Shown in pieces: positions 55,784 through 64,000 of a stretch of DNA of 64,000 nt. This stretch comes from Mucilaginibacter conchicola (GTDB lineage Bacteria; Bacteroidota; Bacteroidia; Sphingobacteriales; Sphingobacteriaceae): positions 1,178,001 to 1,242,000 of the forward strand of contig NZ_QWDC01000001.1 of the NCBI RefSeq assembly GCF_003432115.1, written 5' to 3'. The notes under the pieces were generated by a model. The model saw only the letters and a program-made list of their open reading frames with translations. It was not told the DNA's origin and made no database searches. Positions within the stretch are counted from its first letter, which is position 1. Every line of letters starts with the position of its first letter. The translations under genes were made by a program, and so were the position numbers.

Positions 55784-56944
55784 ATGGCTAAGAGAGATTA
55801 TTACGATGTGCTTGGTGTAGGCCGGGGCGCTGAAGCCGACGAGATAAAGAAGGCATATCGTAAAATGGCTATTAAATATCACCCCGATAAAAACGAAGGT
55901 GACAAAGAGGCTGAAGAGAAATTTAAAGAAGCTGCCGAGGCTTACGAGGTTTTAAGCAACCCTGAGAAACGCCAGCGCTACAACCAGTTTGGCCACGCTG
56001 CTAATGCAGGCTCGGCAAGTGGCGGCGGCTACGGCGGCGGCAGCATGAATATGGACGACATATTCAGTCAGTTTGGCGATATATTTGGCGGCGGTAGCCC
56101 CTTTGATGGTTTCTTTGGCGGCGGTGGTCGCCAGGGTGGCGGCAGGCGCGTTGCGCGTGGCAGCAACCTGCGCATTAAAGTGCGTTTAACCCTTGAAGAA
56201 ATTGCCAACGGCACCGAAAAGAAGATCAAAGTAAACAAACAGATACTTTGTAAAACCTGTGATGGTACCGGCGCTAAGGATAAATCATCTTTCCAAACCT
56301 GTAAAACCTGTGGTGGCGCAGGCTCGGTGCGCAGGGTAACCAATACCATCCTGGGCCAGATGCAAACTACCAGCACCTGCCCTACCTGTAACGGCGAAGG
56401 TTCTACCATCACTTCAAAATGTAATGTTTGCCACGGCGATGGCGTTGTACGCGGCGAAGAAACCATTACTATAAACGTTCCGGCAGGTGTAAGCGAAGGC
56501 ATGCAGTTAAGCATGAGCGGTAAAGGCAATGCAGCCCCACGCGGCGGTGTTCCCGGCGACCTGATCATCCTGATAGAGGAAGTTCCGCATGAGACCTTAA
56601 AACGCGATGGTAACAACGTGATCTATGACCTGCACATCAGCTTTGTTGATGCAGCCTTAGGCACCAGTGTTGAAGTACCTACCATTGATGGCAAAGCCAA
56701 AATAAAGATAGATGAAGGCACCCAGGGCGGCAAGATACTGCGCCTTAAAGGCAAAGGCGTACCTGAGGTAAACTCATACCACCGCGGCGACCAGCTTATC
56801 CATGTGAACATCTGGACACCAAAAGCCCTTAGCCGCGAAGAGCGCGAGGCATTAGAAAAACTACAAAGCTCACCAAACTTTAAACCCAACCCGGGTAAGA
56901 ACGAAAAAAGTTTCTTTGAACGGATGAAGGAGTATTTTGAATAA
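55784..56944 (+). CDS. dnaJ: Chaperone DnaJ
   Basis: The 386-residue protein has a J domain (1-70) with the HPD motif (KYHPDKNEG), a Gly/Phe-rich linker (about 77-120), four zinc-binding CxxCxGxG repeats ([32 protein letters not shown]), and a C-terminal substrate-binding domain. It is a complete type I Hsp40 that stimulates DnaK ATPase. A strong terminator follows. Confidence 0.98.
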   Translation: MAKRDYYDVLGVGRGAEADEIKKAYRKMAIKYHPDKNEGDKEAEEKFKEAAEAYEVLSNPEKRQRYNQFGHAANAGSASGGGYGGGSMNMDDIFSQFGDIFGGGSPFDGFFGGGGRQGGGRRVARGSNLRIKVRLTLEEIANGTEKKIKVNKQILCKTCDGTGAKDKSSFQTCKTCGGAGSVRRVTNTILGQMQTTSTCPTCNGEGSTITSKCNVCHGDGVVRGEETITINVPAGVSEGMQLSMSGKGNAAPRGGVPGDLIILIEEVPHETLKRDGNNVIYDLHISFVDAALGTSVEVPTIDGKAKIKIDEGTQGGKILRLKGKGVPEVNSYHRGDQLIHVNIWTPKALSREEREALEKLQSSPNFKPNPGKNEKSFFERMKEYFE

Positions 56945-56964
56945 AAGAGCAAACTGAAAAGCAT

Positions 56965-57002
56965 AAAGGCCTGTTATCTAATGATAATCAGGCCTTTTTA
57001 TT
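56965..57002 (+). terminator. Terminator of the grpE-dnaJ unit
   Basis: AAAGGCCTG-TTATC-taat-GATAA-(t)-CAGGCCTTT is followed by TTATTTT. Confidence 0.9.
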
Positions 57003-57012
57003 TTACCCGATC

Positions 57013-57663
57013 ATGATAGAACAACCTAAAACCCTAACCTCGCTGTACGTAGTAACCATACTGTACCTTATTTTTATTTTAATAAATAGCCTGGCAAATT
57101 TTATACTCCCCGGATATAATTTTGAGAACAATATTTTTATCAACGTAGTACTGGGTGCTATAAAATACATCTACATGTTAGTAGTAGCCTGCGTTCTCTT
57201 TGCATTAGCCTCGCTCTTGCGCGATTACGACGAAAAGCAGGCCATCCAAACTTCGTTTGTAGTTTACGGCGCCATGGTTATATTACCAAACCTGGTTATC
57301 TTGCTATTCAATATGTCCCAAAAATCGTTTCAGGTTTTAGGCTTTATAAATCTTGCTGTTGTAGTAGTGCTTTGTATAATGGCCTTTCAGGTTCGTGAGC
57401 CTAAGATCTCCAGGTATTTCAAATTAATTGGTTTGGAGATATTGATACTGCATATTGCCAACATAGTTGCGCCCATGATACTGCTGCCTTATATAAACAG
57501 AACATATAATAGCTACGCAACGTTACAACTTATGTACACCGTTGTATTTTTATTATTTGCCACGCCTATACCCATTACAATACTGGTAATGGTAAGAAAT
57601 ATTATGAGGGCTAAACCGGTGTTTAAGATGCCGGGAGAGTTTGGATTTGAGGAGAAGAAATAG
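57013..57663 (+). CDS. Hypothetical membrane protein (~6 TM)
   Basis: The 216-residue protein has about six hydrophobic helices: N-terminal SLYVVTILYLIFILINSLAN, then helices near 45-65, 75-100, 105-122, 135-155 and 170-195, with a short charged tail (MPGEFGFEEKK). No family is recognised. It stands alone between two terminators. Confidence 0.75.
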   Translation: MIEQPKTLTSLYVVTILYLIFILINSLANFILPGYNFENNIFINVVLGAIKYIYMLVVACVLFALASLLRDYDEKQAIQTSFVVYGAMVILPNLVILLFNMSQKSFQVLGFINLAVVVVLCIMAFQVREPKISRYFKLIGLEILILHIANIVAPMILLPYINRTYNSYATLQLMYTVVFLLFATPIPITILVMVRNIMRAKPVFKMPGEFGFEEKK

Positions 57664-57684
57664 GAAAATTAACTTACCCCACAA

Positions 57685-57716
57685 AAAAGCCGCTATACAT
57701 ATAGCGGCTTTTCTGT
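57685..57716. terminator. Bidirectional terminator
   Basis: AAAAGCCGCTAT-acat-ATAGCGGCTTTT between converging genes. Confidence 0.92.
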
Positions 57717-57736
57717 TTTTAAATATTGTTTACTGA

Positions 57737-58192
57737 TTAAAATACAAAGCGGAAACCTAAACCGAACCTTGCTGCGGTGAAATCTGAATTGTCGCCAACG
57801 TAGAACGCCGGGCGCCAGTCAAATGACAGATCAAGCGGTGCACCTTGGATTTTATAGTCTAAACCAGCCATAGGGCGGATATAGAAATCTGTGTTACCGT
57901 GGCCGAAAGCCAATTGCGGACCAATACCTAAGTACCAGTTTAAGCCACCAGCATTACGGATCCTGTCTTGATATTGGTAAAAAGCACCAACAAAAGTTTG
58001 GTCGCCACCAAAGGTGATCTCTGCCTGTCCGTAGCCATTGCGGGTAAACGCATGTCTCAAAGCCGGACCAACTAAAGTTGCACCATCGCCAAAATCAACT
58101 GTTAAACCAGCAGATGTTGAGCCTGTTTGCGCGTGGGCGGTATTGCCAAAATAAAGGAAAGCTACGGCAAATAATAAGAATAGTTTTTTCAT
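57737..58192 (-). CDS. Small outer-membrane beta-barrel-like protein
   Basis: The 151-residue protein has a signal peptide (MKKLFLLFAVAFLYFGNTAHAQ) and then alternating amphipathic strands rich in Gly and aromatics (AGLTVDFGDGATLVGPALRH, QFGHG-type turns), ending in the aromatic RFGLGFRFVF expected for barrel insertion by BAM. It is likely an 8-stranded outer membrane barrel of the porin-like/OmpW-like sort; function unknown. A near-consensus -7 box (CATATTTG, 58274-58281 on the minus strand) lies about 80 nt upstream. Confidence 0.7.
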   Translation of the reverse strand: MKKLFLLFAVAFLYFGNTAHAQTGSTSAGLTVDFGDGATLVGPALRHAFTRNGYGQAEITFGGDQTFVGAFYQYQDRIRNAGGLNWYLGIGPQLAFGHGNTDFYIRPMAGLDYKIQGAPLDLSFDWRPAFYVGDNSDFTAARFGLGFRFVF

Positions 58193-58442
58193 AAAGTAAT
58201 AGATTGATTAAAAAATATAGATAGGATTAATAAAACACTTAATTAATAATTATTTATTTAACACTATCCGGCACAAATATGTACATTTTTCGTAAAAAAT
58301 ATCGTCATAGTTCAAAAATATTTCATTTATACCGGTATTAAATATCTCGTGCTGTTTAAAATCACGAACTGGTATTTTAACAACAATTGTGTAACAATGT
58401 TTAGCCTATCCTATCTAATTTTAGCAAAAAACCCACACACTC

Positions 58443-59348
58443 ATGCTAAGCATACGCAACATTGTTAAACAATACGCGGGGCACCGCGCTTTAGACGATG
58501 TAAGCCTGGAAGTTGAAAGCGGCAAAATATTCGGGCTGCTTGGCCCAAATGGCGCCGGTAAAACCTCGCTTATCCGTATCATTAACCAGATCACCGCGCC
58601 GGATTCGGGCGAGGTGTATTTTAACGGCGAACGTCTTAACCAATCTCATATTGAACGTATTGGCTACCTGCCCGAAGAGCGCGGCCTGTACAAAAAAATG
58701 GAGATAGGCGAACAGATGATCTACCTGGCCCGCTTAAAAGGCCTAAGCCGCGCCGATGCTACCACGAGGCTTAAATTCTGGTTCGATAACCTGGGCATGG
58801 AAAGTTGGTGGAAAAAGAAGATAGAAGAGCTATCTAAAGGTATGCAGCAAAAAGCTCAATTTGTAGCTACGGTGCTGCACGAGCCTGATCTGATCATCCT
58901 TGATGAGCCTTTTAGCGGTTTTGACCCCGTTAATGCCGAACTCATCAAAAACGAGATCCTGGAGCTGAACAAACAAGGCGCTACCATCCTGTTCTCCACC
59001 CATCGCATGGAATCTGTTGAGGAACTTTGTGATGCTATTGCACTCATCCATAAATCGCACAAGATATTGGATGGCAGAGTGAAGCACATCCGCAACTCCT
59101 ACAAGAACGAAACTTATTTGATTGAATATACCGGTGATAAACTAACTTTTGATGGCTCTCAGCCTTTCAATATTGTCAGTGAAACCGATGGTGATGATAA
59201 CAGTCATATCATTAAAATTAAGCTTAATGGCGGCTCCGCAAATGATGTTTTGCAATACCTGTTGCCAAAAACGCGCATCAACATGCTGCAAGAGGTTATC
59301 CCTACCATGAACGAGATATTTATTGAAAAAGTAAACCTAACCGCATAA
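58443..59348 (+). CDS. ABC transporter ATP-binding protein (NatA-like)
   Basis: The 301-residue protein has Walker A GPNGAGKTSLIR, the signature ELSKGMQQKAQFVATVL, Walker B LIILDEPFSGFDP and H loop STHRMES. A ~80-residue C-terminal extension (about 215-301) is typical of the NatA/DUF4162 group. The permease gene follows 4 nt downstream. By family it powers Na+ or small-molecule export. Confidence 0.93.
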   Translation: MLSIRNIVKQYAGHRALDDVSLEVESGKIFGLLGPNGAGKTSLIRIINQITAPDSGEVYFNGERLNQSHIERIGYLPEERGLYKKMEIGEQMIYLARLKGLSRADATTRLKFWFDNLGMESWWKKKIEELSKGMQQKAQFVATVLHEPDLIILDEPFSGFDPVNAELIKNEILELNKQGATILFSTHRMESVEELCDAIALIHKSHKILDGRVKHIRNSYKNETYLIEYTGDKLTFDGSQPFNIVSETDGDDNSHIIKIKLNGGSANDVLQYLLPKTRINMLQEVIPTMNEIFIEKVNLTA

Positions 59349-59352
59349 CATC

Positions 59353-60597
59353 ATGAAAAAAGTTTTACTCATTATACAACGCGAATACCTTACCCGTGTG
59401 CGCAAAAAGGCTTTTTTAGTGATGATGCTGGTAGTACCGGTACTTATTGCCGGCATGACCAAGCTGATAGCCTACGTTGCTAAAGACAGCGACCAGGTAA
59501 GCAAACCACAAACCGTTAAGGTAATTGATGAAAGCCACTTGTTTGAAGGTAAACTAAAAAATGCTAAAAATATCCAGTTCATCCCTACTGATGAAACTTT
59601 AGATAAGGCTCAAAAAGGTTTAGCCGATAACGAAGACCTGTCTATCCTGGTTATATCTAAAGATTACTCAAGCAAGCCTGTTCAGTTCCTCTCTAAAAAG
59701 AAACCCTCATTTGCGCTTACCGGCGAAGTAGAGAACCAGATGAACGAGATAGCATCAACCAACACCATGTTGGCTAATCATATTGATACGGCTTTACTGA
59801 ATAAGGCCAAAAAGAATAAGGTTAGTATTAACGCTTTAGAAGTTACCGATGCAGGCACCAAAGATGCCGACGTAGGTACAAGTATGGGCGTAGGTGTAGC
59901 CTGTGCTATTTTGATCTATATGTCGTTGTTTATTTATGGTGCCCAGGTGATGCGCGGCGTTATCGAGGAGAAAACAAACCGCATTATTGAAGTGATCATC
60001 TCATCGGTAAAACCATTTCAATTGATGCTGGGTAAGATCATTGGCGTTGGCCTGGTTGGCTTAACACAGTTTGGTGCATGGATAATTCTCTCTGTTATTG
60101 TCACCAAAACAATGGGCAATAACGCAAGCGGCGGCATTATGGGGGCATTGCAAACTTTGCAGCATATCCCTTTTGGTTATATTTTGTTCTGTTTTATGTT
60201 CTATTTTCTGAGTGGTTACCTGTTGTACAGCGCGCTGTTTGCGGCGGTAGGCTCGGCGGTGGATAGTGAGACGGAAACGCAGCAGTTTATGTTCCCCATT
60301 ACGTTGCCTTTACTGTTCACTTATCTGTTATCGGTTACGGTGCTTTTCCGCGCGCCTGATAGTCCGTTGGCAGTTTGGTTATCAATGATACCATTTACGG
60401 CACCGGTTGCCATGATGATCCGCGTGCCATTTGGCGGCGTGCCTGCCTGGCAGTTAGGCCTATCAATGGGCTTGATGGTGATAGGCTTTGTGTGCACTAC
60501 TTATGTGGCGGCGCGTATATACCGTGTAGGCGTGCTGATGTATGGCAAAAAAGCCAGCTTTAAAGAGTTAGCCAAATGGTTCTTTTATAAAGAGTAA
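59353..60597 (+). CDS. ABC transporter permease (NatB-like, ABC-2 type)
   Basis: The 414-residue protein has one N-terminal transmembrane helix (about 20-40), a large extracytoplasmic domain (about 45-175), then five or six helices (about 180-395) with the ABC-2 motif RGVIEEKTNRIIEVIISSVKP. It pairs with the ATPase 4 nt upstream. Its stop codon touches a palindromic repeat (60597-60622). Confidence 0.92.
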   Translation: MKKVLLIIQREYLTRVRKKAFLVMMLVVPVLIAGMTKLIAYVAKDSDQVSKPQTVKVIDESHLFEGKLKNAKNIQFIPTDETLDKAQKGLADNEDLSILVISKDYSSKPVQFLSKKKPSFALTGEVENQMNEIASTNTMLANHIDTALLNKAKKNKVSINALEVTDAGTKDADVGTSMGVGVACAILIYMSLFIYGAQVMRGVIEEKTNRIIEVIISSVKPFQLMLGKIIGVGLVGLTQFGAWIILSVIVTKTMGNNASGGIMGALQTLQHIPFGYILFCFMFYFLSGYLLYSALFAAVGSAVDSETETQQFMFPITLPLLFTYLLSVTVLFRAPDSPLAVWLSMIPFTAPVAMMIRVPFGGVPAWQLGLSMGLMVIGFVCTTYVAARIYRVGVLMYGKKASFKELAKWFFYKE

Positions 60598-60622
60598 GCC
60601 CCCCAGCCCCCTGAAGGGGGAG
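60597..60622. repeat. C/G-rich palindromic repeat, copy 5
   Basis: The same unit as the his-operon copies (AGCCCCCCAGCCCCCTGAAG…), alone in the spacer after the ABC permease gene. Confidence 0.85.
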
Positions 60623-60641
60623 CCGGAACTTTTAATATTAC

Positions 60642-60676
60642 ATCCCTGTAAGGCCTTTCTTGCAGGGATTTTTTAT
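60642..60676 (+). terminator. Terminator of the ABC transporter unit
   Basis: ATCCCTG…CAGGGAT is followed by TTTTTATTTTA. Confidence 0.85.
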
Positions 60677-60687
60677 TTTAGCAGCCA

Positions 60688-61623
60688 ATGAGCAAGCAAA
60701 AACGCGTAGCGGTGATGGACCTGGGTACCAACACCTTCCATTTATTGATAGCTGAGAAACTGGGTGATACTTTTGTAGAGGTACTGCGCGAAACGGCTGC
60801 CGTAAAGCTTGGCGAAGGCGGTATAAACCGCGGAGTCATCCTGCCTGCGGCTTTTGATCGTGGTATTGCTACCATGCAACACTTCAAAAAACTGATAGAT
60901 GACAACCATGTTGATGAGATAAAAGCCATAGCTACCTCCGCTATTCGCAGTGCCGGCAATGGCCAGGATTTTATTGCTACGATAAGGCAGCAAACCGGCA
61001 TCGTGATAGACCTCATCACCGGCGACCAGGAAGCTGCGTACATTTATCAGGGCATAGACGCCAGCGGCGTACTTACAGAAGATAACGCGCTCATTGTTGA
61101 TATCGGCGGCGGAAGCGTAGAGTTCATCATAGCCAACAGCGATGAAGTACTCTGGAAACAAAGTTTTGAAATTGGTGCTGCGCGGTTAATGGATAAGTTC
61201 CACAAAGTTGACCCTATCCCCGTTACATCTATCAAAGAACTCACAACCTTCCTTAACGGCAAACTGGGCGACCTATTTGTAGCGGCCGGTAAATACCGAC
61301 CAAGCATTCTTGTAGGTTCATCAGGTGCTTTTGAAAGTTTTGCCGAAGTGATAGAACTAAAAAAAGGCCGCAGCTTTGATATCCGCCAGGCAAAAACCTA
61401 TGAGTTTGATATCGACGAATTGCTGGGCCTGATAGAATTGCTCATCAAATCGAACCATAAACTGCGCGCCAGTATGAAGGGCATTATTCCCGTACGTGTA
61501 GATATGATCGTTACCGCCAGTTTGCTTACCATCTATATTATGCAAAAAATGGGCATAGCCGATGTAAGCATGTCTACATGGTCGCTTAAAGAGGGTGCTA
61601 TGGTGCAGGCCATGCGGTCATGA
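60688..61623 (+). CDS. Ppx/GppA-family phosphatase
   Basis: The 311-residue protein has the ASKHA fold of exopolyphosphatase/pppGpp phosphatase: phosphate loop 1 VMDLGTNTFHLLIAE, EAAYIYQGIDAS, and phosphate loop 2 IVDIGGGSVEFII. It has only the N-terminal two domains, as in the short Ppx proteins, without the HD-like C-terminal domain of E. coli Ppx/GppA. It hydrolyses polyphosphate or pppGpp; the substrate is not determined. Its end overlaps the end of the converging gene at 61618 by 6 nt. Confidence 0.9.
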   Translation: MSKQKRVAVMDLGTNTFHLLIAEKLGDTFVEVLRETAAVKLGEGGINRGVILPAAFDRGIATMQHFKKLIDDNHVDEIKAIATSAIRSAGNGQDFIATIRQQTGIVIDLITGDQEAAYIYQGIDASGVLTEDNALIVDIGGGSVEFIIANSDEVLWKQSFEIGAARLMDKFHKVDPIPVTSIKELTTFLNGKLGDLFVAAGKYRPSILVGSSGAFESFAEVIELKKGRSFDIRQAKTYEFDIDELLGLIELLIKSNHKLRASMKGIIPVRVDMIVTASLLTIYIMQKMGIADVSMSTWSLKEGAMVQAMRS

Positions 61624-61908
61624 ACTAAAAACGCCTAAAACACAGGTAGAGAAGCCCGCTATTACCAGCAGCAGCCCCGCTAAAGCCCAGGCCCATTTTT
61701 GTACAACCGCTGCCACTATAAGGCAAATAAAAGCATGCGCACCGGCAAATATAAGAGATGCAAACGCCCAATCGCCTTTATCTAAGGTTGCTGAGAGGAT
61801 AATGGTGTAGCCAATGAACACGGCGAAATTGATGCCTACTATCTTCATCCCGCTGTTTTCGGGACCGCCTTTTTTTGGTGGCGGGAAAGGAATTGGTTCT
61901 TGTTCCAT
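61618..61908 (-). CDS. Small hypothetical membrane protein
   Basis: A 96-residue protein: Pro-rich N-terminal cytoplasmic part (EQEPIPFPPPKKGG), then three hydrophobic helices (about 22-42, 48-68, 72-94). No family is recognised. It starts 1 nt after the stop of the radical SAM gene, so it is the third gene of that operon and may belong to the same membrane-lipid function. Confidence 0.72.
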   Translation of the reverse strand: MEQEPIPFPPPKKGGPENSGMKIVGINFAVFIGYTIILSATLDKGDWAFASLIFAGAHAFICLIVAAVVQKWAWALAGLLLVIAGFSTCVLGVFSS

Positions 61909-61909
61909 A

Positions 61910-63310
61910 TTAAACGTTCTCCATTTCTTGTCTTATCTGTTCCAGGTACTCGCGTTTATCATCGCGGTAAAACAGGTTCATGGTCTCAAAAGGGATGATC
62001 TGCATATCCTTGTTCACAATATGCACGCACGATTTTTTGATGGCGCGCACATCAAAATTCTGCGCATCAATAAATTGCATAATAATTACCCTGAACAGGT
62101 TATCATAACTCAACTGGGGAGCGTCTATCTCGGGCAAACAGCACATTATAGAGTGCAGGTGCTCTTTGGCCTTATCAACCGAGTTACCCGTACTGAACAT
62201 ATTTAAGAGGTGCATCTTAAGGCGCTCATCGTTCTCATAAACTATTGTATTCTTCGAGTTATCCAGCAGATCATCCGGGTTTATCATCCGCGTAAGCGGA
62301 AACACTTCGCCATTAAGCTTTAAAGCGTACCCCATCACCAAAACATCAGGGTTACACGGTACCGGAATCAGATCGTTTGCATTAAATACTTTTGTTTGCT
62401 CCAGGATGGCCGATCGTACTTCGGTAAGGGTATACCTATCAGTAGCCGGATCAAAGTTGGTGAGGCGGCCTGCCTGTTGCGTAGGCTGCAGGGTTACGCC
62501 GCGCACGCATGGTTGTTTCAAAGCATATTCTATTATCTCGCCTATCTCATCAGTGTTCAATCCCTTTTGCAAGGTAACTACCAGCGTGGTAGACAGGTTA
62601 TATTTATTGAGGTTAGCAATAGCTTTTGCACGCACCTCGCGCAGGTCTTCGCCGCGTAGTTCCATCAGTGCTTCTTTTTTGAAAGAATCAAACTGCAGGT
62701 AGATCTCAAAATCGGGCTGATAAGTGGCCAGTCGTTTAACAAACTCTTCGTCTTTAGCTATGCGGATACCGTTAGTGTTCACCATCAAATGTTTGATGGG
62801 CTTAGTTTTGGCAATATCCAGTATCTCAAAAAATTGTGGATGCACGGTTGGCTCGCCGCCGCTTATCTGCACTACATCGGGTTCGCCCTCATTGGCTACA
62901 ACTACATCCAGCATCTGCTCTATCTCCTGCAAGGTGCGGTGCCTTCCGTAATGCGGCGATGACATGGCATAACAGGTTGGGCAGGTTAAGTTACACCTGT
63001 CTGTAACCTCAACTACAGTAAGACAAGAGTGCTGTTCATGATCCTGGCACAGGCCACAATCGTAAGGGCAGCCATAATGCGTTTTGGCATTAAATTTAAG
63101 CGGCATTTCGCTGCGCTTGGCATAGTTGCGGCAGTTTTTATAATAGTCAACATCAGTGGCTATCAAAACTTTTTCGAAACCATGCTGGCGGCAGTTCTTC
63201 AGCATAAAAACCTTATCGTCCTCAAATACTATTTTGGCATCAACCCGCTTTAAACAGGTTGAGCATATACTGAGGGTAAAATCGTAGTAGATGTATGGGC
63301 GTTCAGGCAT
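61910..63310 (-). CDS. Radical SAM protein of the MJ0619/tetraether-synthase-like family
   Basis: 466 residues. The radical SAM cluster is C106-x3-C110-x2-C113 (DRCNLTCPTCYA). In front is the family-specific cysteine layout: C16/C19 (SICSTCLKRV), C40 (KNCRQHG), C81/C85/C88 (YGCPYDCGLCQDH) and C96. After it come GGEPTVHP and C-terminal cysteines (VPCNPDV, IMCCLPE, KKSCVHI). This layout is that of archaeal Tes (MJ0619), which joins lipid chains to make tetraethers, and of its bacterial homologues of mostly unknown function. The extra cysteines suggest more than one Fe-S centre. Its start overlaps the stop of the Lgt-like gene (ATGCCTGA). Family placement is from memory of motifs; the reaction is unknown. 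Confidence 0.8.
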   Translation of the reverse strand: MPERPYIYYDFTLSICSTCLKRVDAKIVFEDDKVFMLKNCRQHGFEKVLIATDVDYYKNCRNYAKRSEMPLKFNAKTHYGCPYDCGLCQDHEQHSCLTVVEVTDRCNLTCPTCYAMSSPHYGRHRTLQEIEQMLDVVVANEGEPDVVQISGGEPTVHPQFFEILDIAKTKPIKHLMVNTNGIRIAKDEEFVKRLATYQPDFEIYLQFDSFKKEALMELRGEDLREVRAKAIANLNKYNLSTTLVVTLQKGLNTDEIGEIIEYALKQPCVRGVTLQPTQQAGRLTNFDPATDRYTLTEVRSAILEQTKVFNANDLIPVPCNPDVLVMGYALKLNGEVFPLTRMINPDDLLDNSKNTIVYENDERLKMHLLNMFSTGNSVDKAKEHLHSIMCCLPEIDAPQLSYDNLFRVIIMQFIDAQNFDVRAIKKSCVHIVNKDMQIIPFETMNLFYRDDKREYLEQIRQEMENV

Positions 63311-64000
63311 GTTTTAAAAGCAGGGTTTTAGGTTGGGTAAATACTTTATAATAATACAAAATACCGGCAATACATACCAGTTGAATTACACCAAGCCCGA
63401 AACTAAACACGTAATTGGGCTTAATAAATTCTATCAACAAACGAAAAACCAAATAGGACGAAAGAAATATTTTAAATCGTGCCCCATCAGCCAGCGGCTG
63501 CTTACGCTCGGTGATATAAAGGGTTATCCAGAGCAGTATCCAATAAAGTATCTCGTATAAATTGGTGGGGTGCCGGTGAACACCATCACCAAAGTCAATA
63601 GCCCAGGGCAGGTTGCTGGCAACGCCATAAGTACCATCCTCAAGCCCGGCAAAAAAACAACCGGTGCGGCCAATAAGCATAGCCAGTATCAGCGGGTAAA
63701 CCATCAAGTCGCCTGATGATGCGGTAACGCCTATTTTTTTCTTGGTGAACTCCACGCCTATCAAACCACCAAGCAATCCGCCTACAATGGTTTTATTCCC
63801 CATAAAATAAACCAGGCTAAATTTTGAAAGTAACTCAAGATGTTCAAAAACACCTACAATGTGCGAACCCAGGAATGCCCCTGCGGCCGCCCCCACAAAA
63901 ATGACCATGCGGTGGTTGGCGTTTATCTTATCATGCATTTTGCCGCGCTGATAACTATAGTACCTGTAACCTATAAAATAGGCCAGCGTTTCGCAAATAA
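63303..64000 (-). CDS. Lgt-like integral membrane protein (5' partial)
   Basis: The frame is open to the window end; upstream of the Met at 63938 it reads CETLAYFIGYRYYSYQRGK, so the start lies outside. The seven-helix pattern and motifs match prolipoprotein diacylglyceryl transferase: GRTGCFFAGLEDG for the canonical GRLGNFINGE, HRHPTNLYE for RHPSQLYE, and VFRLLIEF for the FRxxVEF segment. The His of the canonical FHGGL motif is replaced (TIVGGLLGG) and the Asn of GNF is Cys, so it is probably not the housekeeping Lgt. It is coupled by an 8-nt overlap to the radical SAM gene. Confidence 0.8.
   Translation of the reverse strand, partial: ICETLAYFIGYRYYSYQRGKMHDKINANHRMVIFVGAAAGAFLGSHIVGVFEHLELLSKFSLVYFMGNKTIVGGLLGGLIGVEFTKKKIGVTASSGDLMVYPLILAMLIGRTGCFFAGLEDGTYGVASNLPWAIDFGDGVHRHPTNLYEILYWILLWITLYITERKQPLADGARFKIFLSSYLVFRLLIEFIKPNYVFSFGLGVIQLVCIAGILYYYKVFTQPKTLLLKHA

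Overview
The window looks like chromosome from a member of the Bacteroidota, most probably family Sphingobacteriaceae (Mucilaginibacter or Pedobacter type). The grounds are a SusC/SusD pair, many exact or near matches to the Bacteroidota -7 promoter element TAnnTTTG, weak Shine-Dalgarno sequences, and protein families typical of the group (DUF6597-type AraC regulator, dicluster ferredoxin next to a LuxC-type reductase, C40 peptidase without a signal peptide, one-piece hisB and hisIE). No prophage, transposase or CRISPR array is visible. Genus assignment is inference.

Layout. 1-9.4 kb: a PQQ-type sugar dehydrogenase/cytochrome c fusion (5' end outside the window), a Na+/H+ antiporter, then small transport and regulatory genes (LysR, GNAT + EamA pair, Crp/Fnr, SMR exporter, nitrilase-family amidohydrolase, AraC) and a sensor kinase. 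9.5-13.5 kb: a rifampicin phosphotransferase (rph) and aspartate kinase. 13.7-25 kb: a sulfur-linked region with two SAM-I (S-box) riboswitches. The first precedes a 30-codon ORF ending in five consecutive Cys codons and then a SusC/SusD pair; the second precedes a cysteine desulfurase and lies just past two tandem tRNA-Cys genes. ECF sigma, AraC and OmpA-family genes lie between. 25-34 kb: katG, a VOC/EVE/MarR operon behind a large palindrome, a PAS sensor kinase, and an acyl-CoA carboxylase beta + acyl-CoA dehydrogenase pair behind a 28-bp palindrome. 34-42.7 kb: gltD-gltB, gmhB and a GT-C-like membrane protein.

42.8-50.6 kb: a complete histidine operon (leader peptide, then hisG-D-C-B-H-A-F-IE). 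It is interrupted by palindromic repeats, some of which are read as protein at the ends of HisD and HisC. 50.6-61.6 kb: WD40, NlpC/P60, ferredoxin, LuxC-like reductase, ftsE, grpE-dnaJ, small membrane and beta-barrel proteins, a NatAB-type ABC exporter and a Ppx/GppA phosphatase. 61.6-64 kb, minus strand: a translationally coupled pair made of an Lgt-like integral membrane protein (5' end outside the window) and a radical SAM protein with the cysteine layout of the MJ0619/tetraether-synthase family, followed by a 96-residue membrane protein. This is the most promising candidate for an undescribed lipid-modifying system here.

The other strong lead is the sulfur region: two riboswitch control regions that share promoter sequence, the riboswitch, and a downstream element complementary to the riboswitch P1 strand. 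One of them adds a poly-cysteine reading frame that could make the same transcript respond to charged tRNA-Cys.
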